This document shows, piece by piece, positions 17,349 through 26,030 of a stretch of DNA of 54,281 bases. Position 1 is the stretch's first letter, and every line of letters begins with the position of its first letter. The stretch covers positions 1-54,281 of the forward strand of contig CAZEDW010000028.1 of NCBI GenBank assembly GCA_964510955.1. Reading direction: 5' to 3'. The DNA comes from JAFLCM01 sp964510955 (GTDB lineage: Bacteria; Planctomycetota; Phycisphaerae; Phycisphaerales; UBA1924). The notes beneath the pieces were generated by a model. The model made no database searches. It was given only the letters and a program-made list of their open reading frames with translations, and had not been told where the DNA came from. Both the position numbers and the translations under genes were made by a program.

Positions 17349-20300
17349 GTGAAGCAACCCCTTTCGATCATCCCATCCGCCGCCGCCCTCTGCGCGGCGT
17401 CGGCCAGCGTGTTCGCCGCCGACCCCACGCCGCCCTCGCCGCCCGGTGGCGATCCAGCGCCCGTGGTGCTGGCGGCGATGGCGTACGACGAGCCGTTCTT
17501 CCCCGGAGCGAACTACGACGCTGCGGTGCCCACGCCCGACTCGGTGCTGGGCTTCCGCCTGGGCGACCACGCCGTCACCCACGCCCAGATCGAGGCCGTC
17601 ATCAAGGCCATCGCCGCCAAGAGCCCGCGCGTGAAGCTGGTCGAATACGGAAAGACTCACGAGGGGCGGACGCTGTACTACGTTGTTGTTTCAACGTCCG
17701 AGCGGGTGAAGGATCTGGACAAGCTGCGTGAGATCAACGCCAAGCTGAGCGATCCGCGCCTCGCGCCCGCCGCCGAGATCGACGCGCTCGTCAAGTCCGC
17801 GCCGGCCACCGCGTGGATGGCCTACTGCATCCACGGCGACGAGATGTCCGGCTCCGACGCCTCGCTCGCCGTGCTGCACCACCTGGCGGCGGGAACCGGC
17901 GACGACGTGAAGAAACTGCTGGAGAACCTCGTGGTCATCATCGACCCCCTGATGAACCCCGACGGGCGCGACCGGTTCCTGTCGATGCTGGCCCAGAACC
18001 GTCCGCGCCAGCCGCAGGTGGACGACCAGGCCCTGATGCACAGCGGCTTCTGGCCCAGCGGGCGGATGAACCACTACCTGTTCGACATGAACCGGGACTG
18101 GATTTTCTGCACCCAGCCCGAGACGCGCGGACGCGTGGCGGCGGCCCGTGACTGGGCTCCGCACTACTTCATGGAATCGCACGAGATGGGCAGCCAGGAC
18201 ACGTTTCTGTTCATGCCGCCGCGCGAGCCGGTGAACCCGAACTACTGCCCGAGCGTGATGGCGTGGGTCAACAAGTTCGCCCAGCGCCAAGCCGCCGCCT
18301 TCGACGAGCAAGGCTGGCGCTACTACACCGGCGAGTGGAACGAGGAGTGGTACCCGGGCTACTCATCGTCATGGGCCGCGCTTCGAGGTGCTGTCGAGAA
18401 CCTCTACGAGCAGGCCGGAATCTCCGCCGACGGCGTCCGGCGCGCCGAGGGAACCATCGTGTCGTACCGCGAGTCGGTGCATCACCAGCTCGTCAGCAGC
18501 ATGGCGAACCTCACGTTCCTCGCCGAGAACCGCGAGCAGGTGCTGACGGATTTCGTGGCGGATCGGCGAAAGGTGATGGCGGACGATTCACCGTACGCCG
18601 GAAGGACGTTCGCAGTGGCCCCAGGGGCGAACAAGGGACGGTTCGAGCGCTTCGCGGACGTGATGCGGACGCAGGGGTTCGAGATGTACGAGGCGAAGGC
18701 GGCGTTCAAGGCCGACGCGACGAACCGGCTGGGGCTTCGAGTGAAGCAGCGGGAGTTTCCAGTGGGGACGATTCTGATCCCGAATCGACAGCCATTGGCA
18801 CGCCTTCTGGGAGCGATGCTCGAGTTTGATCCGCGGATGAAGGGGGAGTTTTTGACGACCGAGCGTCGCGAGCTCCTGCGATTCGGGCGATCAAAGTTGT
18901 ACGACATCACGGGGTGGTCGCTGCCAATGATTTGTGATGTTGAGTGCTGCACACTGGCGGACGGGGCGCCGGCGGCGGCACACGCGGAGCCGTTCCATTT
19001 GCTGACCGAACTGGAGATGTGGGGCCCAGCGCGCAGTCCGGATGGCACGGTTCCCGTGGCGAAATCGTTCAAGCCGGCTCCATTCCTGCTTGTGCCGGAG
19101 ACGACTGTTGGTTTCGTCATCGACGGAGCAGACGACCGCAGCCTTGCCACCGCCGCTCGACTCATGGAACGGGGCGTATGGGTCCGCTGCGCCGACAAGT
19201 CCTTCCAGTTCGATGGGCTCGACCACCCGCGCGGCAGCATCGTCATTACACGCAAGGACAACCCTCAACTAAGCGCGTCAAGAGCGGGCTGGAAGCCCAT
19301 GGGGGCCGGGGCCGACGCCTCCGACCTCGCACGATCAGAACTCTGCTCCATCATCGAGGATACGCTCATTCGAATTGATGTCCGCGCCGTCGGCATCAAA
19401 ACCGGCCTCGGCCCCGGCGACCTCCCCGACATCGGCGGCGAGCACTTCGTCCTTCTTCAGCCCCCGCGCGTCGCCGTGCTCGGGCGCGATCCGGTGGGGC
19501 CGTACTCCTACGGCCAGGCGTGGTACACGCTCGACCACGTGCTGGGTCTGCGCGCTTCGTACGTTGACTTCCAGTACGGCGTCACAGGCGCCGACCTCCG
19601 CCGCTACAACGTCATCGTCATTCCCGACGGCCCGCGCGAACAGCTCACCGACAAGATGCCGGCGTTGAAATCGTGGGTCGAGGCCGGCGGCACGCTCATC
19701 GCCATCGGCTCATCCGCCGCCGCGATCGCCAGCGAAAAGGGCATCGGCCAGACCCGCGTGCTCGACGACGTGCTGACCAAGCCCGATGCGTACATCCAGG
19801 CCGTGATCCGCGAGTGGGAGGGGCGCACGCAGTCGCCCGACCCCGCAGCCGTTTACGCTCACACGCCACCCGTTCAAGCCAACGCCGAAGGTGACGACGC
19901 CCACCCCGTGCAGTACCCCTGGGACGGAGCGGCGGGGGGGTCGTCTCTGTCCGGGGGGGGCGACGACAAGCCCAGCGACGACGAGATCAAACGCCGCGAT
20001 GCATGGCGCAAGATCTTCATGCCCCAGGGCGCCCTGCTCGCCGCCCGCACCGATGACCGCGCGTGGCTCACCGGTGGCCTGGGTGACTACGTCCCCGTCA
20101 TGTTCGCCGGCGACACGGTGCTGGTCAGCCCTCCCGGGGTCAGCGCCCCCCTGCGCCTCGGCGTGCTCAACCCCGCGCCGCAATCCACAAACGTCGCCGT
20201 GCCAGACCCCAGGACTGAGGACTCCAGGACTCAGGACAAAGGCGACGTCAAGACGCCCGACACCTCAAGGGAACCCAGCCCGAAGAAGGACCCCGACGCC

Positions 20301-20567
20301 AAGCCCAGGAAGCCCAAGCCCGGCTGGTCCGTCGCGCCACCCGGCCAGGAACTGCGGCTCCGAATGAGCGGCCTGCTCTGGCCCGAGGCCGCCGAGCGCC
20401 TGGCAAACACGGCGTACGTCACCCGCGAGCAGGTCGGCCAGGGCCAGGTGATCCTCTTCGCCAGCGATCCGAACTTCCGAGCCGCCACGCTCGGGACCGC
20501 GCGTGTATTCAGCAACGCCGTGGTGCTCGGGCCGGGGATGGGGACGAGCCAGCCGATCAAGCCGTGA
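17349..20567 (+). CDS. Exported M14-family zinc carboxypeptidase-like protein
   Basis: A 1072-residue protein. The start is GTG 17349, with AAGGAG 8-9 bases upstream. The signal peptide ends near SVFA/AD. The M14 domain (about 65-400) shows zinc ligands His162 and Glu165 in HGDEMSG, substrate-binding NPDGRDRF and NRDW, and third ligand His278 in ESHEMG. A likely catalytic Glu is in ENLYEQAG. A second half (about 590-1060) resembles a class I glutamine amidotransferase-like fold (VIVIPDGPREQLTDKMPALK), as in other large planctomycete/Bacteroidetes M14 proteins. Residues about 950-985 are a low-complexity linker, part of which (DPRTEDSRTQDK) is encoded by a dispersed heptamer repeat. It is predicted periplasmic or secreted and to cleave peptides. 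Substrate is unknown. Confidence 0.88.
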   Translation: MKQPLSIIPSAAALCAASASVFAADPTPPSPPGGDPAPVVLAAMAYDEPFFPGANYDAAVPTPDSVLGFRLGDHAVTHAQIEAVIKAIAAKSPRVKLVEYGKTHEGRTLYYVVVSTSERVKDLDKLREINAKLSDPRLAPAAEIDALVKSAPATAWMAYCIHGDEMSGSDASLAVLHHLAAGTGDDVKKLLENLVVIIDPLMNPDGRDRFLSMLAQNRPRQPQVDDQALMHSGFWPSGRMNHYLFDMNRDWIFCTQPETRGRVAAARDWAPHYFMESHEMGSQDTFLFMPPREPVNPNYCPSVMAWVNKFAQRQAAAFDEQGWRYYTGEWNEEWYPGYSSSWAALRGAVENLYEQAGISADGVRRAEGTIVSYRESVHHQLVSSMANLTFLAENREQVLTDFVADRRKVMADDSPYAGRTFAVAPGANKGRFERFADVMRTQGFEMYEAKAAFKADATNRLGLRVKQREFPVGTILIPNRQPLARLLGAMLEFDPRMKGEFLTTERRELLRFGRSKLYDITGWSLPMICDVECCTLADGAPAAAHAEPFHLLTELEMWGPARSPDGTVPVAKSFKPAPFLLVPETTVGFVIDGADDRSLATAARLMERGVWVRCADKSFQFDGLDHPRGSIVITRKDNPQLSASRAGWKPMGAGADASDLARSELCSIIEDTLIRIDVRAVGIKTGLGPGDLPDIGGEHFVLLQPPRVAVLGRDPVGPYSYGQAWYTLDHVLGLRASYVDFQYGVTGADLRRYNVIVIPDGPREQLTDKMPALKSWVEAGGTLIAIGSSAAAIASEKGIGQTRVLDDVLTKPDAYIQAVIREWEGRTQSPDPAAVYAHTPPVQANAEGDDAHPVQYPWDGAAGGSSLSGGGDDKPSDDEIKRRDAWRKIFMPQGALLAARTDDRAWLTGGLGDYVPVMFAGDTVLVSPPGVSAPLRLGVLNPAPQSTNVAVPDPRTEDSRTQDKGDVKTPDTSREPSPKKDPDAKPRKPKPGWSVAPPGQELRLRMSGLLWPEAAERLANTAYVTREQVGQGQVILFASDPNFRAATLGTARVFSNAVVLGPGMGTSQPIKP
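20211..20237. repeat. AGGACTC-type heptamer repeat inside the M14 peptidase gene
   Basis: AGGACTG, AGGACTCC, AGGACTC and AGGAC occur head to tail. The same heptamer is found between nusB and ribH at 49303-49330. Here it encodes a hydrophilic linker. Confidence 0.7.
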
Positions 20568-20592
20568 GCATCACCCAGTTCCGCGTCGCCAT

Positions 20593-23535
20593 TTACCGGC
20601 TGGGCGCCGCGTCATCACTATCACCCCTGGTGATGCGGTCGCCCCGCGAGACCCAGCGGTTCCACTCTTGAGCGTGCCCAGCGCCGGGCTCGAGCCGGTC
20701 CAGAGCCCGGTGAACCTTGCCGACGAGCTTCGCGGCGTCGCCGACCACCCGCGGGCGCGGGCCGGCGGGAACCGCGTCCGGAGCACGCAGTTTCTCGAAC
20801 GATGCCTCCGCCGCGCTCAACGCAGAACGCGCCTCTCCCAGCGCCGTGTCTCGCTCCGCGGGCGTCTGCATCGCCCGCAGCATCGCCCGCACCGCCCTCG
20901 CGTGCGACAGGTTCGAGGTGGTGATGAAGGCGCGCCAGTGCGCCTCGCCCAGGGCCGCCACCGTGATCCTCAGGCCCTCCTCCTGCAGCGTCACGGCCTC
21001 CTCTGCGCGCTTCAACTGCACCGCCGGCGCTGATGTGTCGATCTCGGTCCATACCTCCTCCAGCAGCGTCGACGCCAGCGACCCGATCGACAGGGCGATG
21101 TCCGGGTGATTCGCCGGCAGCGCCTTTCGGTCAAGGTCAAGCAGCTCCCGCAGCTTGGGCTCGGCGGCGGCGAACTTTTCCCGGCGCCGGAGAATCTGCC
21201 CGAGCAGGTACAGCGTGTTGCGTGCCTGGCGCGCCCCCTCCGGGGCCTTGTGCGCGATCTCGAGCGCGCTGGCGGCGGCCTGCTCGGCCCCGTCAAGGTC
21301 CCCCGTTTCCACTCGGAATGAGGCGATGTTGTAGTACTCCGAAGCCACGTCGAGCGAGTCCGGGCCGTAGAGCTTCAGGCTCATCCGCAGGGCCCGCTCG
21401 CGCAGACCGCCGACCTCGTCGTACTTGCCCTGCCCCAGGAGCGCCGCCGAGAGATTGTCGAGCGACTCCACCGTGAGCCCGGAGTCCCCGGGGAAGATTC
21501 TCTCGCTCGCCGCCAGCACCTTCCGCGACGTGGCCTCCGCCTTGGCGTAATGCTCCAGCCTGTACTGGACGAGCCCGAGGTTCTGCATCATCCGAAGGGT
21601 GTCCGGGAGATCCTCGCCGAACACCTCTTTCGCCATTTTCAGCGCCCCGGTCTGCAGCGCCTCGGCGTCGGCGAGCCGCCCCTCATCGAGGTAGACCATC
21701 GCGAGGTCGTTCATCGTCGACGCGACCTCGCGGCTCGGTTCGCCGTGGACGCGCCGCTTGATCTCCAGCGCCCCTGACAGCAGTTTCTCGCCGTCTTCGA
21801 GCCGGCCCAACTGGCGGAGATTGGTCCCCAGTTCGGACATCGAGTCCGCCGCCTGTGCGCTCTCGGGACCGAACAGATCCGTCCGCAGGGCCAGCGCCTC
21901 GCGGAACAGCGGCTCGGACTTTTCCTGCTCGGTCGCCCACAGCGTCGCCAGCGCCAGGCCCTGCGTGGCCTCGGCGAACTGCGCTGATTTCTCGCCCCAC
22001 ACGCGCCTCGCGAGCGTCCGGGCCGCCTCGAACATCGCCCTGGCCCGGGCCGACTGGTCCAGCTTGCGGTACGTCTCGCCCACCACGATCCGCAGGTCGA
22101 GCTCGACTTCCGGCTGATCCGTCAGCTCCGTGCCGAGCTTCGCCCCCCAGTCGTCCAGCATCCGCCGCAGGATAAACGTGTCGCGCCCTCGGGCGATATC
22201 GGGGTCGACGCCCGACAGCATTTCCTTGAGCATCGCGGCGGCGCGCTTCTGTTTGGCCAGCGCGACCTGCGCGGCGTCACGCTCTCGGGCGGCGTTCGCG
22301 AAGCCGACCGACGCCGCGATCAAACCCGCCGTTAGCGCCAGCACCACCACCACCGCCGCCCCTACCAGCGCACGGTGCCGGCGCGCGAACTTCCGCACCT
22401 GGTACATCGTGCTGGGCGGGCGGGCCGAGATCGGCTCATTCCGCAGGAAGCGCCGGATGTCGTCCGCCAGCGCCGCGGCGGACTGATAGCGGCGTGACTT
22501 GTCCTTCTCCAGCGCCTTGGCCGCGATGGTGTTCAGGTCGCCCCGCGCCGTCGAAACGATCGTGCTGAGAGGTTCGGGGTCCTGCTCCTGCACCACGCGG
22601 GCCGCCTCGGGCAGCGTGCGCCCCGACAGGTCCAGGGGCAGCCGGCCGCTGACAATCTCGTAGAGGATCACGCCCAGCGCGTAGACGTCGCTGCGGGTAT
22701 CCACGTCGCCGGGCTTGCCGCTCACCTGCTCGGGGCTCATATAGCCGAGCGTGCCGATGATCTGGTGCTCACCGGTGCGGACGATGGTGAGCCGCGGGTT
22801 GTTCGCCCCGCCCTCGTCCGCCCCCGTGGCGCGGGCCACGCCGAAATCCAGGATCTTGGGCTGGCCCGTTGCGTCGACAAGGATGTTGGCGGGTTTGAGG
22901 TCGCGGTGGATCACGCCGCGCTGGTGCGCGTGCTCGACGGCGTCGCATACCTTCAGCACCAGCCCGAGCCGCTCGCTCATGCGCAGGCCGCCCGTGCCGC
23001 AGTACTTGGTCAGCGGCACGCCGCGCACCAGCTCCATCGCGAAATACGGCTGCGGCCCCTGGGCCGTCGGGTACGCGCCGGCCTCGATGATCTGGGCGAT
23101 GCCGGGGTGCTGCAGGCGACCGAGCATCTCCGCCTCGAACTCGAAGCGCTTGAGAATGTTGGGCGTCATCAGGCCTGGGCGGATCACCTTGAGCGCCACC
23201 GAACGCCGCGGCTTGTCCTGCTCCGCCTCGTAGACCACGCCCATGCCGCCCGAGCCCAGCACCGAGACCGCCCGGTAGCGCCCGATGACCCCGCCCGGCG
23301 GGATCAAGGCGTCGTTTGTGACCGGGGGAGGCGTGGGCGCGGCGCGCGCGCCCGAGTGCGGCTGGTCGAGCGGGCCGGCTTCGCCCTCCGCGGCATCGAG
23401 CAGTGCCAACACGTCGCGGCGCAGGGCCTCGTCGCCGGCGCAGCGTTCGTCGAGGAACGCCGATCGTGCCGCGCCGGACAGGTCGATGGCGCGGTCGAAG
23501 ACCTCTTCGACTCTCCGCATGTGCTCGGTGTTCAC
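20593..23535 (-). CDS. Membrane Ser/Thr protein kinase with C-terminal TPR repeats
   Basis: A 980-residue Hanks-type kinase. I choose GTG 23535 because its GTGA overlaps the stop of the upstream sigma gene by 4 bases, and the protein then starts VNTEHMRRVEEVFDRAIDLS, the usual N-terminus of this family. The kinase domain (about 85-370) has GSGGMGVVY, Lys116 in VALKVI, HRDLKPAN at 210, DFG at 230, and GTLGYMSPEQ. A single membrane helix lies at about 389-412. The remaining 550 residues are helical TPR units, with repeated A-L-R-L-Y-G-pattern hairpins such as LERHYAKAEATS-like segments, for protein-protein contact. The kinase is the likely regulator of the coupled ECF sigma factor. It converges with the M14 gene, with 25 bases between stops. 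Confidence 0.93.
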   Translation of the reverse strand: MNTEHMRRVEEVFDRAIDLSGAARSAFLDERCAGDEALRRDVLALLDAAEGEAGPLDQPHSGARAAPTPPPVTNDALIPPGGVIGRYRAVSVLGSGGMGVVYEAEQDKPRRSVALKVIRPGLMTPNILKRFEFEAEMLGRLQHPGIAQIIEAGAYPTAQGPQPYFAMELVRGVPLTKYCGTGGLRMSERLGLVLKVCDAVEHAHQRGVIHRDLKPANILVDATGQPKILDFGVARATGADEGGANNPRLTIVRTGEHQIIGTLGYMSPEQVSGKPGDVDTRSDVYALGVILYEIVSGRLPLDLSGRTLPEAARVVQEQDPEPLSTIVSTARGDLNTIAAKALEKDKSRRYQSAAALADDIRRFLRNEPISARPPSTMYQVRKFARRHRALVGAAVVVVLALTAGLIAASVGFANAARERDAAQVALAKQKRAAAMLKEMLSGVDPDIARGRDTFILRRMLDDWGAKLGTELTDQPEVELDLRIVVGETYRKLDQSARARAMFEAARTLARRVWGEKSAQFAEATQGLALATLWATEQEKSEPLFREALALRTDLFGPESAQAADSMSELGTNLRQLGRLEDGEKLLSGALEIKRRVHGEPSREVASTMNDLAMVYLDEGRLADAEALQTGALKMAKEVFGEDLPDTLRMMQNLGLVQYRLEHYAKAEATSRKVLAASERIFPGDSGLTVESLDNLSAALLGQGKYDEVGGLRERALRMSLKLYGPDSLDVASEYYNIASFRVETGDLDGAEQAAASALEIAHKAPEGARQARNTLYLLGQILRRREKFAAAEPKLRELLDLDRKALPANHPDIALSIGSLASTLLEEVWTEIDTSAPAVQLKRAEEAVTLQEEGLRITVAALGEAHWRAFITTSNLSHARAVRAMLRAMQTPAERDTALGEARSALSAAEASFEKLRAPDAVPAGPRPRVVGDAAKLVGKVHRALDRLEPGAGHAQEWNRWVSRGDRITRGDSDDAAPSR

Positions 23536-24140
23536 GTCGCGGGCTCCGAGCCGCTCTGGAGCTTGACAAGCTCGGTGTGCATCCACGCCCGCGCGAAGGC
23601 CCACTCCTTGCGCACGGCGTGCAGCGTCAGACCCATCGCCTGCGCCGTCTGCTCGAGCGACAGCCCGGCGAAGTACCGCAGCATCACGAGCTGGCCCTTG
23701 GTTCTGTCGTAGGCGTCGAGCTTCTTCAGCACCTCGTCCACCGCGATGGTGGTGTCATCGTCCGGCCCGCTGGCCATCGACGCCTCGTCGAGGTCGACGC
23801 GTCGCCGTTCGCCGCCGCGCTTCTGCGCGTTGCGTGCGCGGGCGCGGTCCACGAGGATCCGCCTCATCGCCAGCGCCGCGGCCCCGAAGAAGTGCCCCCG
23901 GTTGTCCCATGACACCTGTTCGCCGCCGTCGCCCAGCAGCCGCATGTACGCCTCGTTCACCAGCGCGGTCGGCTGAAGGGTGCGTCCCGGCGACTCCCTG
24001 GCCATCTCCGCGGCGGCCATCCGGCGCAGCTCGTCATAGACAAGCGACATGAGCCGGTTGGAGGCATCGGCCCCGCCGGTGCCCCCGCCGGCTGCCTCGC
24101 CGAGCAACTGCGTGATGAGATGGGTCTTCTGGGCGGTCAT
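23532..24140 (-). CDS. ECF-like RNA polymerase sigma factor of the planctomycete kinase-coupled type
   Basis: A 202-residue protein from ATG 24140 (MTAQKTHLITQLLGEAAGGG). Upstream in-frame sequence is low-complexity and lacks a ribosome site. Region 2 reads LVYDELRRMAAAEMARESPG, then PTALVNEAYMRLL and FFGAAALAMRRILVDRARAR. Region 4 is LVMLRYFAGLSLEQTAQAMG followed by LTLHAVRKEWAFARAWMHTE. This is the sigma-70 subgroup often called Sig-70_X6/ECF-like in Planctomycetes and Acidobacteria, usually paired with Ser/Thr kinases, as here through a 4-base overlap. It differs clearly from the sigma factor at 8.5-9.2 kb, so the window holds two distinct sigma/kinase pairs. Confidence 0.92.
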   Translation of the reverse strand: MTAQKTHLITQLLGEAAGGGTGGADASNRLMSLVYDELRRMAAAEMARESPGRTLQPTALVNEAYMRLLGDGGEQVSWDNRGHFFGAAALAMRRILVDRARARNAQKRGGERRRVDLDEASMASGPDDDTTIAVDEVLKKLDAYDRTKGQLVMLRYFAGLSLEQTAQAMGLTLHAVRKEWAFARAWMHTELVKLQSGSEPAT

Positions 24141-24393
24141 GCCTGGGTGTGCCGGCACGTCCCTGGTCGGCCCGCCCATTGTCGCCGGTCTTGGGGGAGC
24201 GATCAAGGGTCGGTTGTCCGGGTTCTGGGAGGGAGAAGCGAGGGCGGGGTTTGGATGCGACGTGGCCGGTCAAGCACCGGATCTTTGGCGAAAAGCGCGC
24301 AGGGCGGTTCGCCGACTCCGCATGGCTCGTGTGCTCACCCGCCGACCCGTTCGGCCAACCAAACACCCCCTCGTTTCTCGAAAGGACCTTGCC

Positions 24394-25935
24394 ATGTTCC
24401 GCCGCTCGCTCATCACTGTCGCCTCGCTCGTCGCGGCCCTCGCCGCGGCCCAGCCCGCTTCCGCCGTGGTCAAGTTCTGGACCGGCGCGGGCGGCAACAA
24501 CCTCTGGAGCAACGCCAACAACTGGAGCCCGGCCGGGGCCCCCACCGGCGCCGATGACGCGGTGTGCACGCTCAGCTACACCGGCGTCGCCATCAACATC
24601 ACCGGGCTGGCCGCCTGCCGCACCATGCAGAGCACCTGGCCCGTGGTGATGCTCAGCACCGCCCAGCTCACCTGCAACCTCGGCGGCATCCTGTACAACG
24701 GCATGTGGATGGTCGCCAACGGGGGACAGACCCCGTTCTTCACCAATGGCGGCCAGCTCGACATCTACGGCCCGGTGAACTGGTACGGCGGCTTCATCCG
24801 CCAGAACTCCGGCGGCCAGATCAACCTCAAGAGCACCGCGGTCACGACGATCACCGGACCGAACCTGATCTTCGAGGGCGGCGGCGTCTCGAACGAGGGC
24901 GTGATGACCGTCAACGGACCGGGCTTCACCCTCGGCAACTACTACAGCACCGACCCGCTCACCGTCCTGTACAACGCCTCGATCGGCGTCATCGAGATGG
25001 CCGGCGGCTCGATCTACGACCGCTCGTTCAGCGGGCCGGGTGGCACGCACCAGGGCGGCCCCTCGGTGCTGCTGAACGACGGCACCTTCCGGAACTCGGC
25101 CGGGGCCGCCAACGTCGCTCACGATGTGCAGTTTTCAAACCACCTCAATGGCCTGGTCGAAGCCGGCAACGCCACCATCAGCATCGTGACCACGGTCAAC
25201 CTGGACGCCTTTGGCACCCTGACCGGGTCTTACTGGTGGGCCCACAACGCCGGGACGATCACGTTTGGACGCCCCGTCAACGCGATCGCCGCCAACACTG
25301 CGGTGGTCGTGACCAACTCGGGCAGCGCCATCGACCAGATGTACGGGCTCAATACCGTGAATGGTGCGCTGTACGTGCAGGATGGCGCGGTTGTCTACGC
25401 CGGCGTGGGAGGGTCGCTGAGCAACCACGGGTTCATCCAAGTGAGCGGCGCCTCGACCCTGAACGTGTCCGGTACCTACCTGCAGGGCGCCGACGGTTCG
25501 CTGCAGCGTGAGATCTACGACGCGGCCGGCGCCGCGGCGCCCGCGGTGTTCGCCTCCGGCTCGGCGATCCTCAACGGTAACCTGGGCGTCGACATCGTGA
25601 ACGATTCGCTGCTCACGCCCGGCGCAAGGTTCCCCATCGTCTCCAGCGCCTGCTGCGCCGCGGGCCAGTTCGCCAGTGTGTCCATCAACACCTCGGGATC
25701 GGCTCCGACCCTCATGCAGTACGGCTTCGCCTCCGCCGACGTGCGGGTCCCGCCGCTGTGCACCGGCGACCTCAACAACGACGGCCAGGTCAACACCGCC
25801 GACCTCACCATCCTGCTGGTGAACTTCGGCCTGCCCGTGACCGCCAACTTCAACGGCGACCTCACCGGCGACGGGTTCGTGAACACCCAGGACCTGGCGA
25901 TCTTCCTCAGCCGCTTCGGTACGGTCTGCCCGTGA
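24394..25935 (+). CDS. Exported beta-repeat protein with C-terminal dockerin-like repeats
   Basis: A 513-residue protein. ATG 24394 follows GAAAGGACC. The longer open frame upstream has no ribosome site and overlaps the sigma gene. The signal peptide MFRRSLITVASLVAALAAAQ ends at ASA. The mature start FWTGAGGNNLWSNANNWSP is the motif that opens many planctomycete autotransporter-like beta-helix surface proteins. The middle is Gly/Asn-rich stacked beta sequence. The C-terminus carries two Asp/Asn calcium-loop repeats, GDLNNDGQVNTADLTILLV and GDLTGDGFVNTQDLAIFLS, which form a dockerin type I-like unit. It is probably a secreted or surface structural/adhesive protein. It resembles the 51.1-54.0 kb gene in architecture. 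Confidence 0.82.
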   Translation: MFRRSLITVASLVAALAAAQPASAVVKFWTGAGGNNLWSNANNWSPAGAPTGADDAVCTLSYTGVAINITGLAACRTMQSTWPVVMLSTAQLTCNLGGILYNGMWMVANGGQTPFFTNGGQLDIYGPVNWYGGFIRQNSGGQINLKSTAVTTITGPNLIFEGGGVSNEGVMTVNGPGFTLGNYYSTDPLTVLYNASIGVIEMAGGSIYDRSFSGPGGTHQGGPSVLLNDGTFRNSAGAANVAHDVQFSNHLNGLVEAGNATISIVTTVNLDAFGTLTGSYWWAHNAGTITFGRPVNAIAANTAVVVTNSGSAIDQMYGLNTVNGALYVQDGAVVYAGVGGSLSNHGFIQVSGASTLNVSGTYLQGADGSLQREIYDAAGAAAPAVFASGSAILNGNLGVDIVNDSLLTPGARFPIVSSACCAAGQFASVSINTSGSAPTLMQYGFASADVRVPPLCTGDLNNDGQVNTADLTILLVNFGLPVTANFNGDLTGDGFVNTQDLAIFLSRFGTVCP

Positions 25936-25989
25936 GCAGCCGAAGCACTCGAGCTCTCTCGACCAAGCGATGAGCGCCGAAAGGCCGAG

Positions 25990-26023
25990 CGCCGCGGGCC
26001 CTGCAGGGGGTCCGCGGCGTTTT
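25990..26023 (+). terminator. Rho-independent terminator after the dockerin-bearing gene
   Basis: Stem CGCCGCGGGCCC (25990-26001) pairs with GGGTCCGCGGCG (26008-26019), with one mismatch. It is followed by TTTT. It lies between convergent genes. The minus-strand side lacks a T run, so termination is mainly for the plus strand. Confidence 0.8.
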
Positions 26024-26030
26024 CTCGCGC

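Noticed and set aside
23536..23604. ATG-like extension of the TPR kinase upstream of GTG 23535
   Set aside because: It would overlap the sigma gene by about 70 bases and lacks family similarity. The GTGA overlap is the normal coupled start.
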